Below are positions 25,101-35,297 of a stretch of DNA of 64,000 bases, one piece after another. Below the pieces are notes generated by a model, which was not told the origin of the DNA, searched no databases, and saw nothing but the letters and a program-made list of their open reading frames with translations. A program made the position numbers and the translations under genes. The stretch is from Spinacia oleracea (lineage: Eukaryota; Streptophyta; Magnoliopsida; Caryophyllales; Amaranthaceae), in NCBI RefSeq assembly GCF_020520425.1, contig NC_079487.1, positions 104,008,141 to 104,072,140 of the forward strand, in the 5' to 3' direction. Numbering within the stretch: the first letter of the stretch is position 1; each line of letters opens with the position of its first letter.

Positions 25101-26047
25101 ATTAATTGACTTTCCAAATATGGACCCAAATTATTCATTTAAACTTACTTTTATTTTTATTTCTATACAAAGCCAGGAGATTAACACTAAATAAAAGTTC
25201 AGGACTAGAAGTTCCTTGGTTTTTTTTTTTTTTTCCACCTTTTAATGTTTTCCTTACCAATTTAAATATAAAAATGCCTTGAAATTTACAATATTCATAA
25301 ATCAATTATCAAAAAAAAATCACAAATCAAATTTATTTGATCATGCCACATCATCTACATTCGCCAATAACACCAATTTACTTATCTATCTTTTAGATTG
25401 GTGATGAGTAAAACATAATGGATGATGATAAATGTCGCAAGTTGCGACAATATTTAGTTATCACAATCTTACGTGTCGCAGTTTAATTGGTACATATAGG
25501 TGTCACGTAGACGTAGCCACGTAGGCTATGTATCGTCAGAATATTTTTACTATCAATTCAATATTTTTACTATAAAAATATGTAAATAAGGTAGTCGATA
25601 TAAAGAAGGAAACAAATTAGAATATTAAGATTTTCCTACCTTTTATGGAACATGTATAATAGATTATATTAGTTAAATTTTAGTTTCCAATTTAAATCAT
25701 GACACATAAGCATGACATGTCATCATCGTGACACGGCTTAAATGTCGCATGTTGCGACCTTTATCATTTTCGAAACATAATTCCCTCAATAAAACCAGTC
25801 AACAATAAAAATAGGGGAAAGATTACCTGCATCTTAGAATAACCTGCACATTAACCTCCCGATCTCTATCTTGTCGATTAAACGAGGTTGACGACGAAGA
25901 CTTAGCTTCACTTAATCTAGAATAATCCATCCGATGTCGTTCCGGTCGAGGAGTGAGAAAAGGACAGGGCGATGGTGATGGGATTACACCTAAACCCAAT
26001 TTCCTAAACTGGTCAGGCGTCATTGACATCATCTTCTCTGTGCTCAT
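19193..26047 (-). CDS. Kinesin-5 (BimC/Eg5-type) motor, 22 exons
   Basis: I read 22 exons with consistent phases, totalling about 1058 aa: 25827-26047, 24481-24610, 24237-24392, 23790-24133, 23233-23371, 22885-22982, 22641-22797, 22486-22555, 22311-22387, 22055-22108, 21879-21959, 21688-21799, 21508-21594, 21211-21386, 20973-21134, 20765-20872, 20506-20664, 20345-20428, 20050-20255, 19818-19919, 19635-19744 and 19193-19536. The N-terminal motor has the P-loop GQTGTGKT, switch I LLNKRSSRSH (across an exon join) and switch II DLAGSE, then the neck. A long coiled-coil stalk ([37 protein letters not shown]) and a C-terminal tail follow. Kinesin-5 motors form bipolar tetramers that crosslink and slide spindle and phragmoplast microtubules. 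The start [20 protein letters not shown] precedes a Ser/Pro-rich leader. The tail is less typical, and the exon 19-20 join is the least certain. All key motor motifs are intact. Confidence 0.9.
23035..23232. repeat. Partial exon duplication plus MITE in kinesin intron 5
   Basis: Right after the donor of exon 5, the intron repeats about 40 bases of that exon (about 23185-23225) encoding [11 protein letters not shown], the switch II block. Beyond it lies a MITE-like stretch rich in ttatctgaactta motifs, also seen at 3300-3530. The copy is out of the reading path and has no acceptor of its own. Confidence 0.7.
23420..23755. mobile_element. MITE in kinesin intron 4 (PIF/Harbinger-like or hAT-like)
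   Basis: The ends GAGCATGTTTGGTATAGCAC and ATACCAAACACGCACTC are inverted. The gcatgtttggta terminus is common among plant MITEs. The flanking duplication is unclear, so the superfamily is open. Confidence 0.45.
25420..25772. mobile_element. MULE-type MITE in kinesin intron 1
   Basis: The inverted ends contain atgataaatgtcgcaagttg at left and, reverse-complemented at right, aatgataaaggtcgcaacat. The 9 bp AAACATAAT flanks it at 25411-25419 and 25773-25781. gtcgca motifs recur inside. Non-coding. Confidence 0.72.
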
Positions 26048-26256
26048 CCACAAAACTCACAACCAAAACCAAATGCAGTCAAATGTTGAATTTGAAACAA
26101 CAAAATTGGGAAAACTGTAGATTTGATTGTGTTAATTGATGTTTTAATTTTTACTTTTGTGAGCGTTTTGAGAATGATGACACACACTGAAACAGACAGA
26201 GTAAGAAAGAGAGAGAGGAGAGAGAGGGAAAAGGGGAGGTTTCAAAAGTTGCAAAG

Positions 26257-26268
26257 TTTTAACGGCTA
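26257..26268 (+). promoter_or_regulatory. MSA-like element upstream of the kinesin-5 gene
   Basis: TTTTAACGGCTA contains the AACGGCTA core of the mitosis-specific activator element bound by three-repeat MYB (MYB3R) factors. It lies about 210 bp before the kinesin ATG. Such elements work in either orientation and drive G2/M expression. A single copy was seen, so chance occurrence is possible. Confidence 0.45.
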
Positions 26269-26269
26269 C

Positions 26270-26750
26270 TGGGTGTAAAGTTTCGGTTTGCTCTTGAAGT
26301 TGGAGGTCAGGTGGGTCCCAATTCAGCAAATTCAAACTGCCGCGTTTAAAATGTTACGTAAAGCCATGTAATATTTTTTTCTTCCTAAAATGTTGTGATT
26401 TTCGAACAAGGGTTGGAAAAAGCACTCCACTTTTTTACGTGCCAGTGTGGAACTGGGATCTCATTGTTATGTAAGGAGAATATATGAACTATTACTATTT
26501 TGCCCCCTCAAAATGCGTAATATCTTGAGTTTTGACTCACCTGGTAAGAGTTTGTGTTTAAAAACCAAGCTAATGTAAAAATGTGAGTAAAAGGAAAAAA
26601 AGAAAAGTAAATATAAAGAAATATGTGAATTCTGTAAATTTTAATGTGTTTGGCTAATTATTGTGGAAAACTATAAAAATGGAATATTAATATATTTTTC
26701 ACTTGTTTAATTTTGTTTTCCACATGTTTTCACAGTTTTTCCATCACTTT
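26270..26750. other. Spacer between the kinesin promoter and the repeat-gene arm A
   Basis: No gene found. The last 100 bases weakly resemble the flank of arm B near 57360-57470, so the duplicated segment may extend slightly beyond the limits given. Confidence 0.35.
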
Positions 26751-29140
26751 TGAGGAGGGAGTCGTAGCGGCAAACACATCACAGGGGCAATTTGGTCATT
26801 TCGCCTCAATTTCAAAAGTTTAGCCCGTTTCCTACGTGGACTCCGTTACGGGACGACGTGGAAGCTTCCTCGGGTAACTCTGTCTCTCTCCTCGAATTTT
26901 TGTTTTGTCTTTCTCTCTCCCTCCTCGAGTTTTCTCTCTTTCTTTCTCCTCTCTCAAAAATTACCTTGAATCTACTTCAGAAATCCGAGTTTTGGGCGAA
27001 CTATTCAACAACCTTGTGTTCGCGAGCTGCATTGGTGAAGGTGTGGTTCAAGCAATTGTTGTTCTTCACGATTTTATCTCGAGGTAATTAAACCCTAAAT
27101 CAAATAGTTGGATTTTATGTTTGGTTTTATGATTTTCGTTTATGAATTTGGATTTAAAGGAATTTATTTTTGGTTTTATGATTTTCGTCTATGAAAAGAT
27201 GGATGAATTTTATCGTATTTTTATTTGAATAGATGGATTATATATTTGGTTATAGGGATTACTTTTTTGAGTTTATTTGGTTTTATGATTTTCGCTTATG
27301 AGTAGACGGATTATATATTTGGTCTTGATGGAATTGATATTTGGTTTTAGTGAATATGTTTTTGAAGTTGAATTGATGGATTGAGTATGAGCTATTGGAG
27401 GGAATTGTAATTTTTTAGGGTTTTTTTATTCGAGAATCATGCTAGGATTTATGTAAAAGCTATAAATTTAGGGTTTTTTGAATCGAGAATCATGTTCAGG
27501 ATTTATGCGAAAGATATAATTTTTAGGTTTTTTTTATTCGAGAATCATGTTCAGGATTTATGCAAAAGATATAATATTAAGGTTTTTTTGATTCGTAGCA
27601 TATAATTATCAACAGAAAAAGTCTGAACTTATAAAATTGCCCAAATCTTCATTGGACCCTCATTGGACACAAAATGGGGGGAGTAAGAATAGATACTGGG
27701 AATAATAACATAGAGAAGACATTGAAGTGTATGAATGTTAATTTTGGTGTTTGAAAAGGTTATGAAATGATTATTTTTTCCATAAGTAGATTGTTAGGTG
27801 AATTTTGCATTTATTTTCCGTGAGTTAGTAGTGATGCATTTGTTTATTAGTGATGCATTTGTTTATTAGTGTTGATTGCTGATATTAAATCCGGATGAAC
27901 TTGTAGAATGGGGGGCAACATTAAGGTAGTTGCAACTAAGAGGAAAGTTGCAGATACGAAGAAAGTTGCTGGGGCAGTAAAGAATAGGGCGGTAAGGATC
28001 ATATTATTTCACTTAGTTATTGTGTAATATTTTAATTTACTTAAAATGTAATATTGTTGGTTGTTTGACAGAGTATCATCCACATTTTACTTGGTGCTAT
28101 ACCCGGGAAGAAACCTAGTGATCCCGCAAGATTAATCAAGAACGGTGGGAAGAGAAAGAGGTCGTACAAGATTGATGATGACGGCGATGAGATAGATTCG
28201 GTGGAGTATGATGATGACTGTGGAGAGAGTAGTGAGGAAGAAGATGATTCTGCATTTAAATCATCTGCGTCATCTTATATATTCTTCACAACGCAGTGAT
28301 GCATCTGATTACGAACAAAGGAGGAAAAAGAAGAAAAAGGGGAAGGCTAAGATCGAGGAAACGGATGATGAAGTTGATGAAACAGATGAAGATGATGACA
28401 TATCTGAAGAGGAAGAGGAAGACAGAAGAAAAAGGCGGAAAAAAGGGAAGGGCATGAAGGAAAAAGTGAAGCGTAAAAGGGAAAAGGTATAACCGTTGCA
28501 GAAGTTAATTAAAACTTGAATATGATATTATATATTTGTATTCATAAGATGATGTTGATTTTGTTTTTTGGTTTCAGTTTGTGAAGCGTAAGAGTACGAG
28601 TAAGATGACCAACGGAGAGTCAGTGAGGTCATTTGGACTCGTGGTATCGACTCAGCTTGAAATGTGTCTAAAGGTAATATAATCATGGATTGTCATTTTG
28701 TTGGTTCTTGATTGCTGAACTGTCATGAACGTTGATGTTTTTGTTGAAGTTCATGTGTATTTTATAGTGTGTTATGTAGTGAATATGTTGTTCATCGTAT
28801 ATATTTAGTGAATATGTTGTACATGATATTTATGGACTGAATATGTTTCTTGTAGGCACCGAACATTGTCTGTCTGGTCGAGGCATTTGTGAAGGCCTTA
28901 AGTAAGCTAGACAATTCAAGGAAGGAAGAAGTTATGAAAATGGGTTTTGGGGGGCTTTTGGAATTTAAGATGCGGTGGGTAGATCGGAAGTTTTGTTATT
29001 GGTTGTTGACTAGGTTAGGGGATGATGGTGATGTCGAATTTGGAGATGGTCATGTGTTTAAATTTAAACCACTCGATTTCAACCATATCTTTGGGTTGCC
29101 TTTCGTAGGTAAGGAGGTTCCTGGGGAGGTTGATTTTGAG

Positions 29141-29910
29141 CAGGCCCGGCTATTAGGGGGTCCAGCCGGTGCTATAGAACAGGGCCCCCAATTTTTTGGG
29201 CCCAAAACATTAAATTTGCTGGAAAAACTTAAAAAAAAATAAAGAAAAGTATATGTGTACTTTTTCACCGTCACTTGTATTGTTATTGGAACATGCAAAG
29301 CAAACCTCTTCAATTTCTCTCTCTTCCCCATAATTTTATTCCCCAAAAATTAATTCTCTTTCCTAAAACACTCTAATTAACTGAATTTATTCGTTCTTCT
29401 CCTATTTTTCTACAATTATGGAAATATACTTTTCATCTTCTCTTTCAAAATCTATCAATCAATTTAATTACCTTTTCTTAAACAAACAACCTAAAACTAA
29501 GGTGTTCAACCATCGGAATTCAAGATCTGTCAAGTATCAAATACCCCTAATTTCGAATTTTTTTCCAAAGGGCGGAAACGGGATCAAGATCTCAAGTTCA
29601 TCTGTATTTTTGGGGTTTGACGAGCGTTCAATCAACATCCAAGTTATGTCTATATAACATTTAACTTTTAATGATTTTTAATTCAAGTTATGTCTATCTT
29701 ACATTTTTACTTTTAATGATTTTATGTAATTGTTGTTTGATTTATCAATTTTTGTCATATTGAAAGTGTATTCCTCTACATTTTGTTTTAAAACCTGTAA
29801 TGCAATATTACTATGTTCGGTTAATTGTCTATTGAAAAAAATTAGGGGCCTCGTAGGGGCTTCGATTTTAAAGTTAGCACAGGGCCACCAAATTGTCGGA
29901 GCCGGCCCTG
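29141..29910. mobile_element. hAT-type non-autonomous element in arm A
   Basis: The ends CAGGCCCGGC and GCCGGCCCTG are inverted and carry the CAGGGCCGGC-like terminus common in plant hAT elements. The exact 8 bp duplication ATTTTGAG lies at 29133-29140 and 29911-29918. Arm B has the empty site (near 53510) with one ATTTTGAG. No transposase; the frames inside are not coding. Confidence 0.85.
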
Positions 29911-30713
29911 ATTTTGAGGATGTAGGAATGGTCAGAGACATCCAGGAGATCCTAAACTTGTATGGGGTAAATCTTGATGATCCTAAGCATGCGAATTTCT
30001 TGTTGTCGAAGGTTGTAAAAGCTTTAGCTAGTGGTTGTGGTCAACCTCTAAGAACTGCCCAAGATAAGAAAGAATTTAGGACTATTTTTCTGATAATTGT
30101 GTTAGGCTTTATATTATGTCCTACCACGATGAGCACTGTCCTATCTCCTAAGTTAATGGATGTTGTGGTGGTGAATGAGAAGGTAGAGGAGTATGATTGG
30201 TCTTCTTGGGCATACAACTGGTTAATGGATCGTGCTACGACATTTTCAAGAAAGTTTGAGCAAAAAGGGTATGTGTCTGGATGTGGCGGCTGTGTTGTTG
30301 CTTTAATGGTAAGTTATTTTTCTTTTCATAGAGGTATATTACAAAATTGGTTTCACAAGTATTGTAGATATTTATATATTATTGGATAACTTTGCAGATA
30401 TTTTACCTAGATCGTTTGTGTCTGGGATCTTCTCAGAAGTTGGATGTATATCCTAGAAGCAAGGTATGGGGTAAAAAAGAATTGGCGAAGGCAGTAGAGG
30501 CCAACGGGACAAAGAAAGGCGACTATGGTAAACTGATGGTAAGTTATATTATTTTTATGTTTAACATCAATTAATTATAATTTTATTATTCGTTTTGACA
30601 AGAGATCTTAATTGCAGTCTCGGAAGGTGACATATAGTGGTGATAATGGCAATTTGAGGAGAAGTGTTAGTGGTGTTACTACCCGAGAAGCTGGCCCAAC
30701 AGAAGTAGGTGTT

Positions 30714-30772
<59 letters not shown>
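30714..30772 (+). repeat. (ACA)n microsatellite coding poly-Thr in arm A
   Basis: About 19 consecutive ACA codons sit inside exon 6 of the repeat gene. The equivalent tract in arm B (46963-46985) is much shorter, so it varies in length. The CCC-rich minus frame across it is an artefact. Confidence 0.8.
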
Positions 30773-33700
30773 AGATGGTGTAGTTGGTGTTACAACAGGG
30801 GGAGGTGATCTTAGGAGTCAAGGTCCCTTCGATGATAGGATGGTATATGAGTTGGCTGCGCAGGTATTTGCTTTTTAGTTGATATAATTGATGTATTTTA
30901 GAGTTGTTCGGTTGGTATATTTTCTTATTTTTTCCTGTGTGTAGGTTTTACAAGTATTTAAACCCCAGCTGGAGCAGATGATTTTTACTGCTTGTCGAGG
31001 TGGTGAGAGTGGTGGGAGTAGTGGTGATGGACTTGGCGTAGTTGGTGGGAGTGGTGCACCTGCTGCCGGTGCTGCTGTTGGACAACTTGGGGGACATGCT
31101 GGTGGTCAATGGGGAATGTTAAGTAAAGGTCCAATGTCTGGATCTGGCGGAGGTGGTTTGGGTGGTGCACCTGCTGCTGGTGGTGGTGCTTGGGGAACAC
31201 ACCCTTGTTCTAGTGTTGGTGGTGCTTCTAGCAGGGGGGTAGTAAGAGCTAGTGGTGCAGGTGTTTCCTCCCAAATGAACCAGAACTGTACTAATTCTGG
31301 TCCAATTAATGAGGCATTTTTTAGGGAGAACGATGATGTTCTCCAAGTCAATCACCAAAGTGTTCCCGTGACAGGCGTGATTCATGATATTGCTGAATCA
31401 TGTATGAAAGGGTTTGGATTGGAAAATGATCCAGGTAATGAGGTTGGTTTTTCAGAAGAGTCTATTCCTAGTACTCCTGATAAAGCTGGATTGAAATCGG
31501 ATTCCAACACAGTTGAAGGAAATGATGTGGTTGATGTAGTGAACACTGAAACTCTGGAGGTGCAGGACGAGCGGAGTATAATTAGTGAAGGTGGTGCGAT
31601 TGCAAGTAAGAGAGTCAACTGTAGACCAACTAGCAGTTTGACCGAAGAAGTGTTCTTGGACGACGCTGGAATGCCACTAACAATCTTGCCATACTTTCGG
31701 GCAATCATAAAAGGAGGGTCTCTTGGAGCCAACACCCTTGCCTGTTAATAAATAATAATAAATAACCGTCATGACTAGTAAAGTTCTTAAAAACATAATA
31801 ACAAATAAAAAATTAAATAATATGTAGACTTACCGATAAATCTGGACTAAGCAAGATCCTATGACTTCTGCCAACGAATTCCTTCTCCCTCCAAGCCTTA
31901 GTATACAATTTCGAGGCCATCCTCACATATCCGGTACTCGCACATTCCTTTATCATTATTGTGTGATAACAATCGCGTTGATCTTCTTCCGCCCCATCAC
32001 ATCTTACCAACACTTCACCAGGGCTGCAAAATAAATCACATTAAAGTTGGGGAATTGGAAAGTGTCAACCAAAATAAACTTTTCTAAATCAACCATACTT
32101 GTTCAGATCTTTAAGGTTACGCCAACTTCGAATGAACGTGTCCAGTCGCAATTCCATCCTAGATAGTTTTCCCCTATTAGAAGACAACAGGAACACTTCT
32201 TCGGTCAAACTGCTAGTTGGTCTACAATTGACTCTCTTACTTGCAGTTGCACCACCTTCACTAATTATAATCTGCTCGTCCTGCACCTACAGAGTTTTAG
32301 TGTTCACAACATCAACCACCTGATTTCCTTCAATTGTGTTGGAATCCGATTTCAATCCAGCTTTATCAGGAGTACTAGGAATAGACTCTTCTGGAAAAAA
32401 AACCTCATTACCTGGATCATTTTCCAATCCAAACCCCTTCATACATGATTCAGCAATATCATGAATCACGTCTGTCACAGGAACACTTTGGTGATTGACT
32501 TGGAGAACATCAACGTTCTCCCTAAAAAATGCCTCATTAATTGGACCAGAATTAGTACAGTTCTGGTTCATTTGGGAGGAAACACCTGCACCACCAGCTC
32601 TTACTACCCCCCTGCCAGAAGCACCACCAACACCAGAACAAGGGTGTGTTCCCCAAGCACCACCACCAGCAGCAGGTGCACCACCCAAACCACCTCCGTC
32701 AGATCCAGACATTGGACCTCTACTTAACATACCCCATTGACCACCAGCATGTCCCCCAACTTGTCCAACAGCAGCACCAGCAGCTGGTGCACCACTCTCA
32801 CCAACTACGCCAAGTCCATCACCACTACTCCCACCACTCCCACCACCTTGACAAGCAGTAAAAATCATCTGCTCCAGCTGGGGTTTAAATACTTGTAAAA
32901 CCTACATACAGGAAAAAATAAGAAAATATACCAACCGAACAACTCTAAAATACATCAATTATATCAACTAAAAAGCAAATACATGCGCAGCCAACTCATA
33001 TACCATCCTATCATCGAAGAGACCTTGACTCCTAAGATCACTGATCAAGGGGAAAACTAGGTCGTTACTAGTCTCTCATAATCAAACAAATTACCTAAAC
33101 TAACCACTAAACACAAGTAAAGCGGTAAGCAAGGGTCGGAATCCACAAGGACTAAGGTGCGCTAATTTATGTTAATCAATTGATAAGCTAGGTCGGAACG
33201 GGGTTTTGATAAGTCACTAATCGACTAAAACTAAATAAACTAAACTAAGAAGTCAAAGATAACTAGATTAGGGAATTGGGTCAAACAACAACAAATCATG
33301 GATTGGATATAAGAGGATTGCAAATATGGGATGAAACACAAGCACTACATGAATAAGCGTTGAATTCACAAATAGCTCCAACCACCTCCCGGTGCGCGAA
33401 TAATTTCCCTAAGCATTAAGGACGAACTCCCGTTCTACCCTATCATACCCGGGGTAAATCAAAGTCCCAATTCAACCAAATAGTCAAGTTTAGGTCTTTA
33501 ATCCCTTTCCAACCCAACTAAACTACTCCAAGCAATCATGAAGCACTTAATTGATCAAGTTAAATGCAACATGTATTGGAAATGCCTAAACATGCAATTA
33601 ATTAATCATGAAAATCCCTAATTTCCAATCACAAACACCCAAACCAATCAATGTTGAGTTTTCACCAAACCCTAATCAATAAACTACTCCATAATTATAA

Positions 33701-34664
33701 AAACATGAAATTTATTGAAATTAACAACTAAAAACATGATTCTGAACAATACTAACAACTAATCTAAACATGAATCATTAAAATAAACAAAAACAATTAA
33801 ACTAATTAGAACGATAAATGAGACAATAATTAAAGAAATAAAAGAGAAGAGAGAGTAAGAAATTCTCATTTAGTGAAGCAAGAAGTTGTTTAAATCTCCA
33901 AATTGCTTCTTTAATCATCCAAAATCCAAACTTTCCATTAATTTTTCTCACTTTTTCTCTCTTCAATAACTAAGAAAAACCCTAAAAATGAGAGAAAAGC
34001 CTAAAATATGTACATTGTTTTAACTCTCCCCTTCAAAATAAAATAGCTAAGACTATTTAAACTAAATGATAATAAAGAAATTAAAAAGAGAAAAGAAAAC
34101 AAAGTAAAAGATAACAAAAAAAAAAGAACTAAAAAAAAAAAAAGGAGAAAATGAATTATTAAAAGAAAAAGAGAAAGAAAAACCAAACAAAAGAATTAAA
34201 AACCCCCCTTTTTGATAACCAAATCAGCTACCCCGTAGCTTCCTTTTTGCGATGACCTCCACCCTCCCAAAACGAGTAAATAGATCTGCAGGTCCCTAAA
34301 CTTTGCCAAAAGGAGCAGTTAGGCCCCTCAAGTTTCAAAAGGAGCATTTAGGTCCCTGCGTTTGGATGGAATCCGCTGCTTTTTGTTTTCCGTCACTAAC
34401 GTCCGTTAAAATGCATTTAAATTAAAAGGAAACTAAATAAAAGGCACTAAACGACAAAAAAACAGTTACATTTACCATTTACCAATAATTAAATAAAGGG
34501 AAATTCATTTCAGTTAGCTTTTTACAAAAATATAGCCGTTGAGGCTCTCAAAAACAAAGTATTTAACATTCCATGCACATCAAAACAACAACAAAACACT
34601 TAAACAAAAAATTCTTTCTTCTCCATCTTCTGCTCTGTGTTTTTTCTCTGTTGCTCCACCATAG

Positions 34665-35216
34665 ATGACTCTTCTCAACATAAAAAGGTATTTTTCTGCC
34701 ATTTTTTTGTAAATCTTAAGTTAGCTTATTTTAACAATAATTAAACATATTTAGGAATACATTATTAAAACGTAATTTATTTGCAGAATGATGAACAGGG
34801 CTATCTCTTTGTTCAACAATGGTGATAATGAACACCCTAAGAGGTGCTACTGTGGATTCACAGTATCCATTCAAAAGGCATGGACAAAAGAAAATCCTGG
34901 AAGGAGGTTCATTGCTTGTCCAGATTATGATGTTGAAACAAACAGAAGGGGTTGCATCTTTTTTAGATGGATTGATGAACAAGAACCAACAACTTGGCAA
35001 ACAATTGTCATACTAGGGTTAATGCAAGATAAAAAAAGCCTTGCTGCTGAAGTTGATAGTTTTAGGACAAAACTTAGTGAAGCTAACAATTATGCAAGGA
35101 AGAGGGAGGCAGACTATGTGATGAGCAAGATGAGAAGACCTATTAGTGTGAAATGTGAAGTGTGGGTTGTAATCCTAGTGGTTCTGTTTTTTTTTATCTG
35201 GTTTGTTTTAAGTTAA
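34665..35216 (+). CDS. GRF zinc-finger protein with C-terminal membrane segment
   Basis: Exon 1 34665-34687 (MTLLNIK) joins exon 2 34787-35216 in phase, giving about 150 aa; a start at the second-exon MMNRAIS is possible. The zf-GRF pattern is RCYCGFTV, GRRFIACPDY, GCIFFRWID: Cys residues followed by GRxFxxC and FFxW. A short helical region follows, and the last 20 residues (VVILVVLFFFIWFVLS) form a transmembrane anchor. zf-GRF domains bind nucleic acid in DNA-repair proteins. Small GRF plus membrane-anchor proteins recur in plant genomes, often beside MULE genes. It is convergent with the transposase gene, about 80 bp away. Role in transposition unknown. Confidence 0.75.
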
Positions 35217-35297
35217 GTGGGTTAAGTGGGTAGGTAAAATGTAATGATCTGCACTAATGAAATGTAATGAAGACTTTAAATTCAATAAAATCTAACC

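Larger units (their letters stand above)
26755..31665 (+). pseudogene. Repeat-derived multi-exon gene, arm A (degenerate)
   Basis: Its TCTC-rich 5' leader (26880-26960) and exons match arm B on the other strand. Exons read: 27908-27991, 28072-28486, 28578-28673, 28856-30308 (interrupted by the hAT insertion), 30398-30538, 30618-30863 and 30945 to about 31665. The product would have a Lys-rich start (MGGNIKVVATKRKVADTKKV), an acidic/Lys block, a conserved domain with FGGLLEFK, WVDRKFCYWLLTRL and HIFGLPF, a poly-Thr run and a Gly-rich region. The FGGLL...GLP pattern resembles the N-terminal region of plant transposon-borne Ulp1-like or plant-mobile-domain proteins. The catalytic C-terminus is not in the window. 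A 4 bp insertion relative to arm B shifts the frame in exon 2 near 28275. The arm stops mid-exon at a tail-to-tail junction. Identity beyond 'repeat gene family' is inference. Confidence 0.6.

Noticed and set aside
26792-27091. Open frame at the start of arm A
   Set aside because: It is TCTC-rich leader sequence, the 5' UTR of the repeat gene; the homologous stretch in arm B does not keep the frame.
30567-30821. Cys-run open frame opposite the ACA repeat
   Set aside because: It is the reverse complement of the (ACA)n tract, a low-complexity artefact.
30985-32861. His/Gln-rich and Pro-rich frames around the Gly-rich exon
   Set aside because: They are other-frame shadows of the Gly-rich exon in both arms.
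34001-34186. Leu/Phe-rich frame
   Set aside because: Low-complexity AT/purine tract in the LTR-type element, with no family resemblance.
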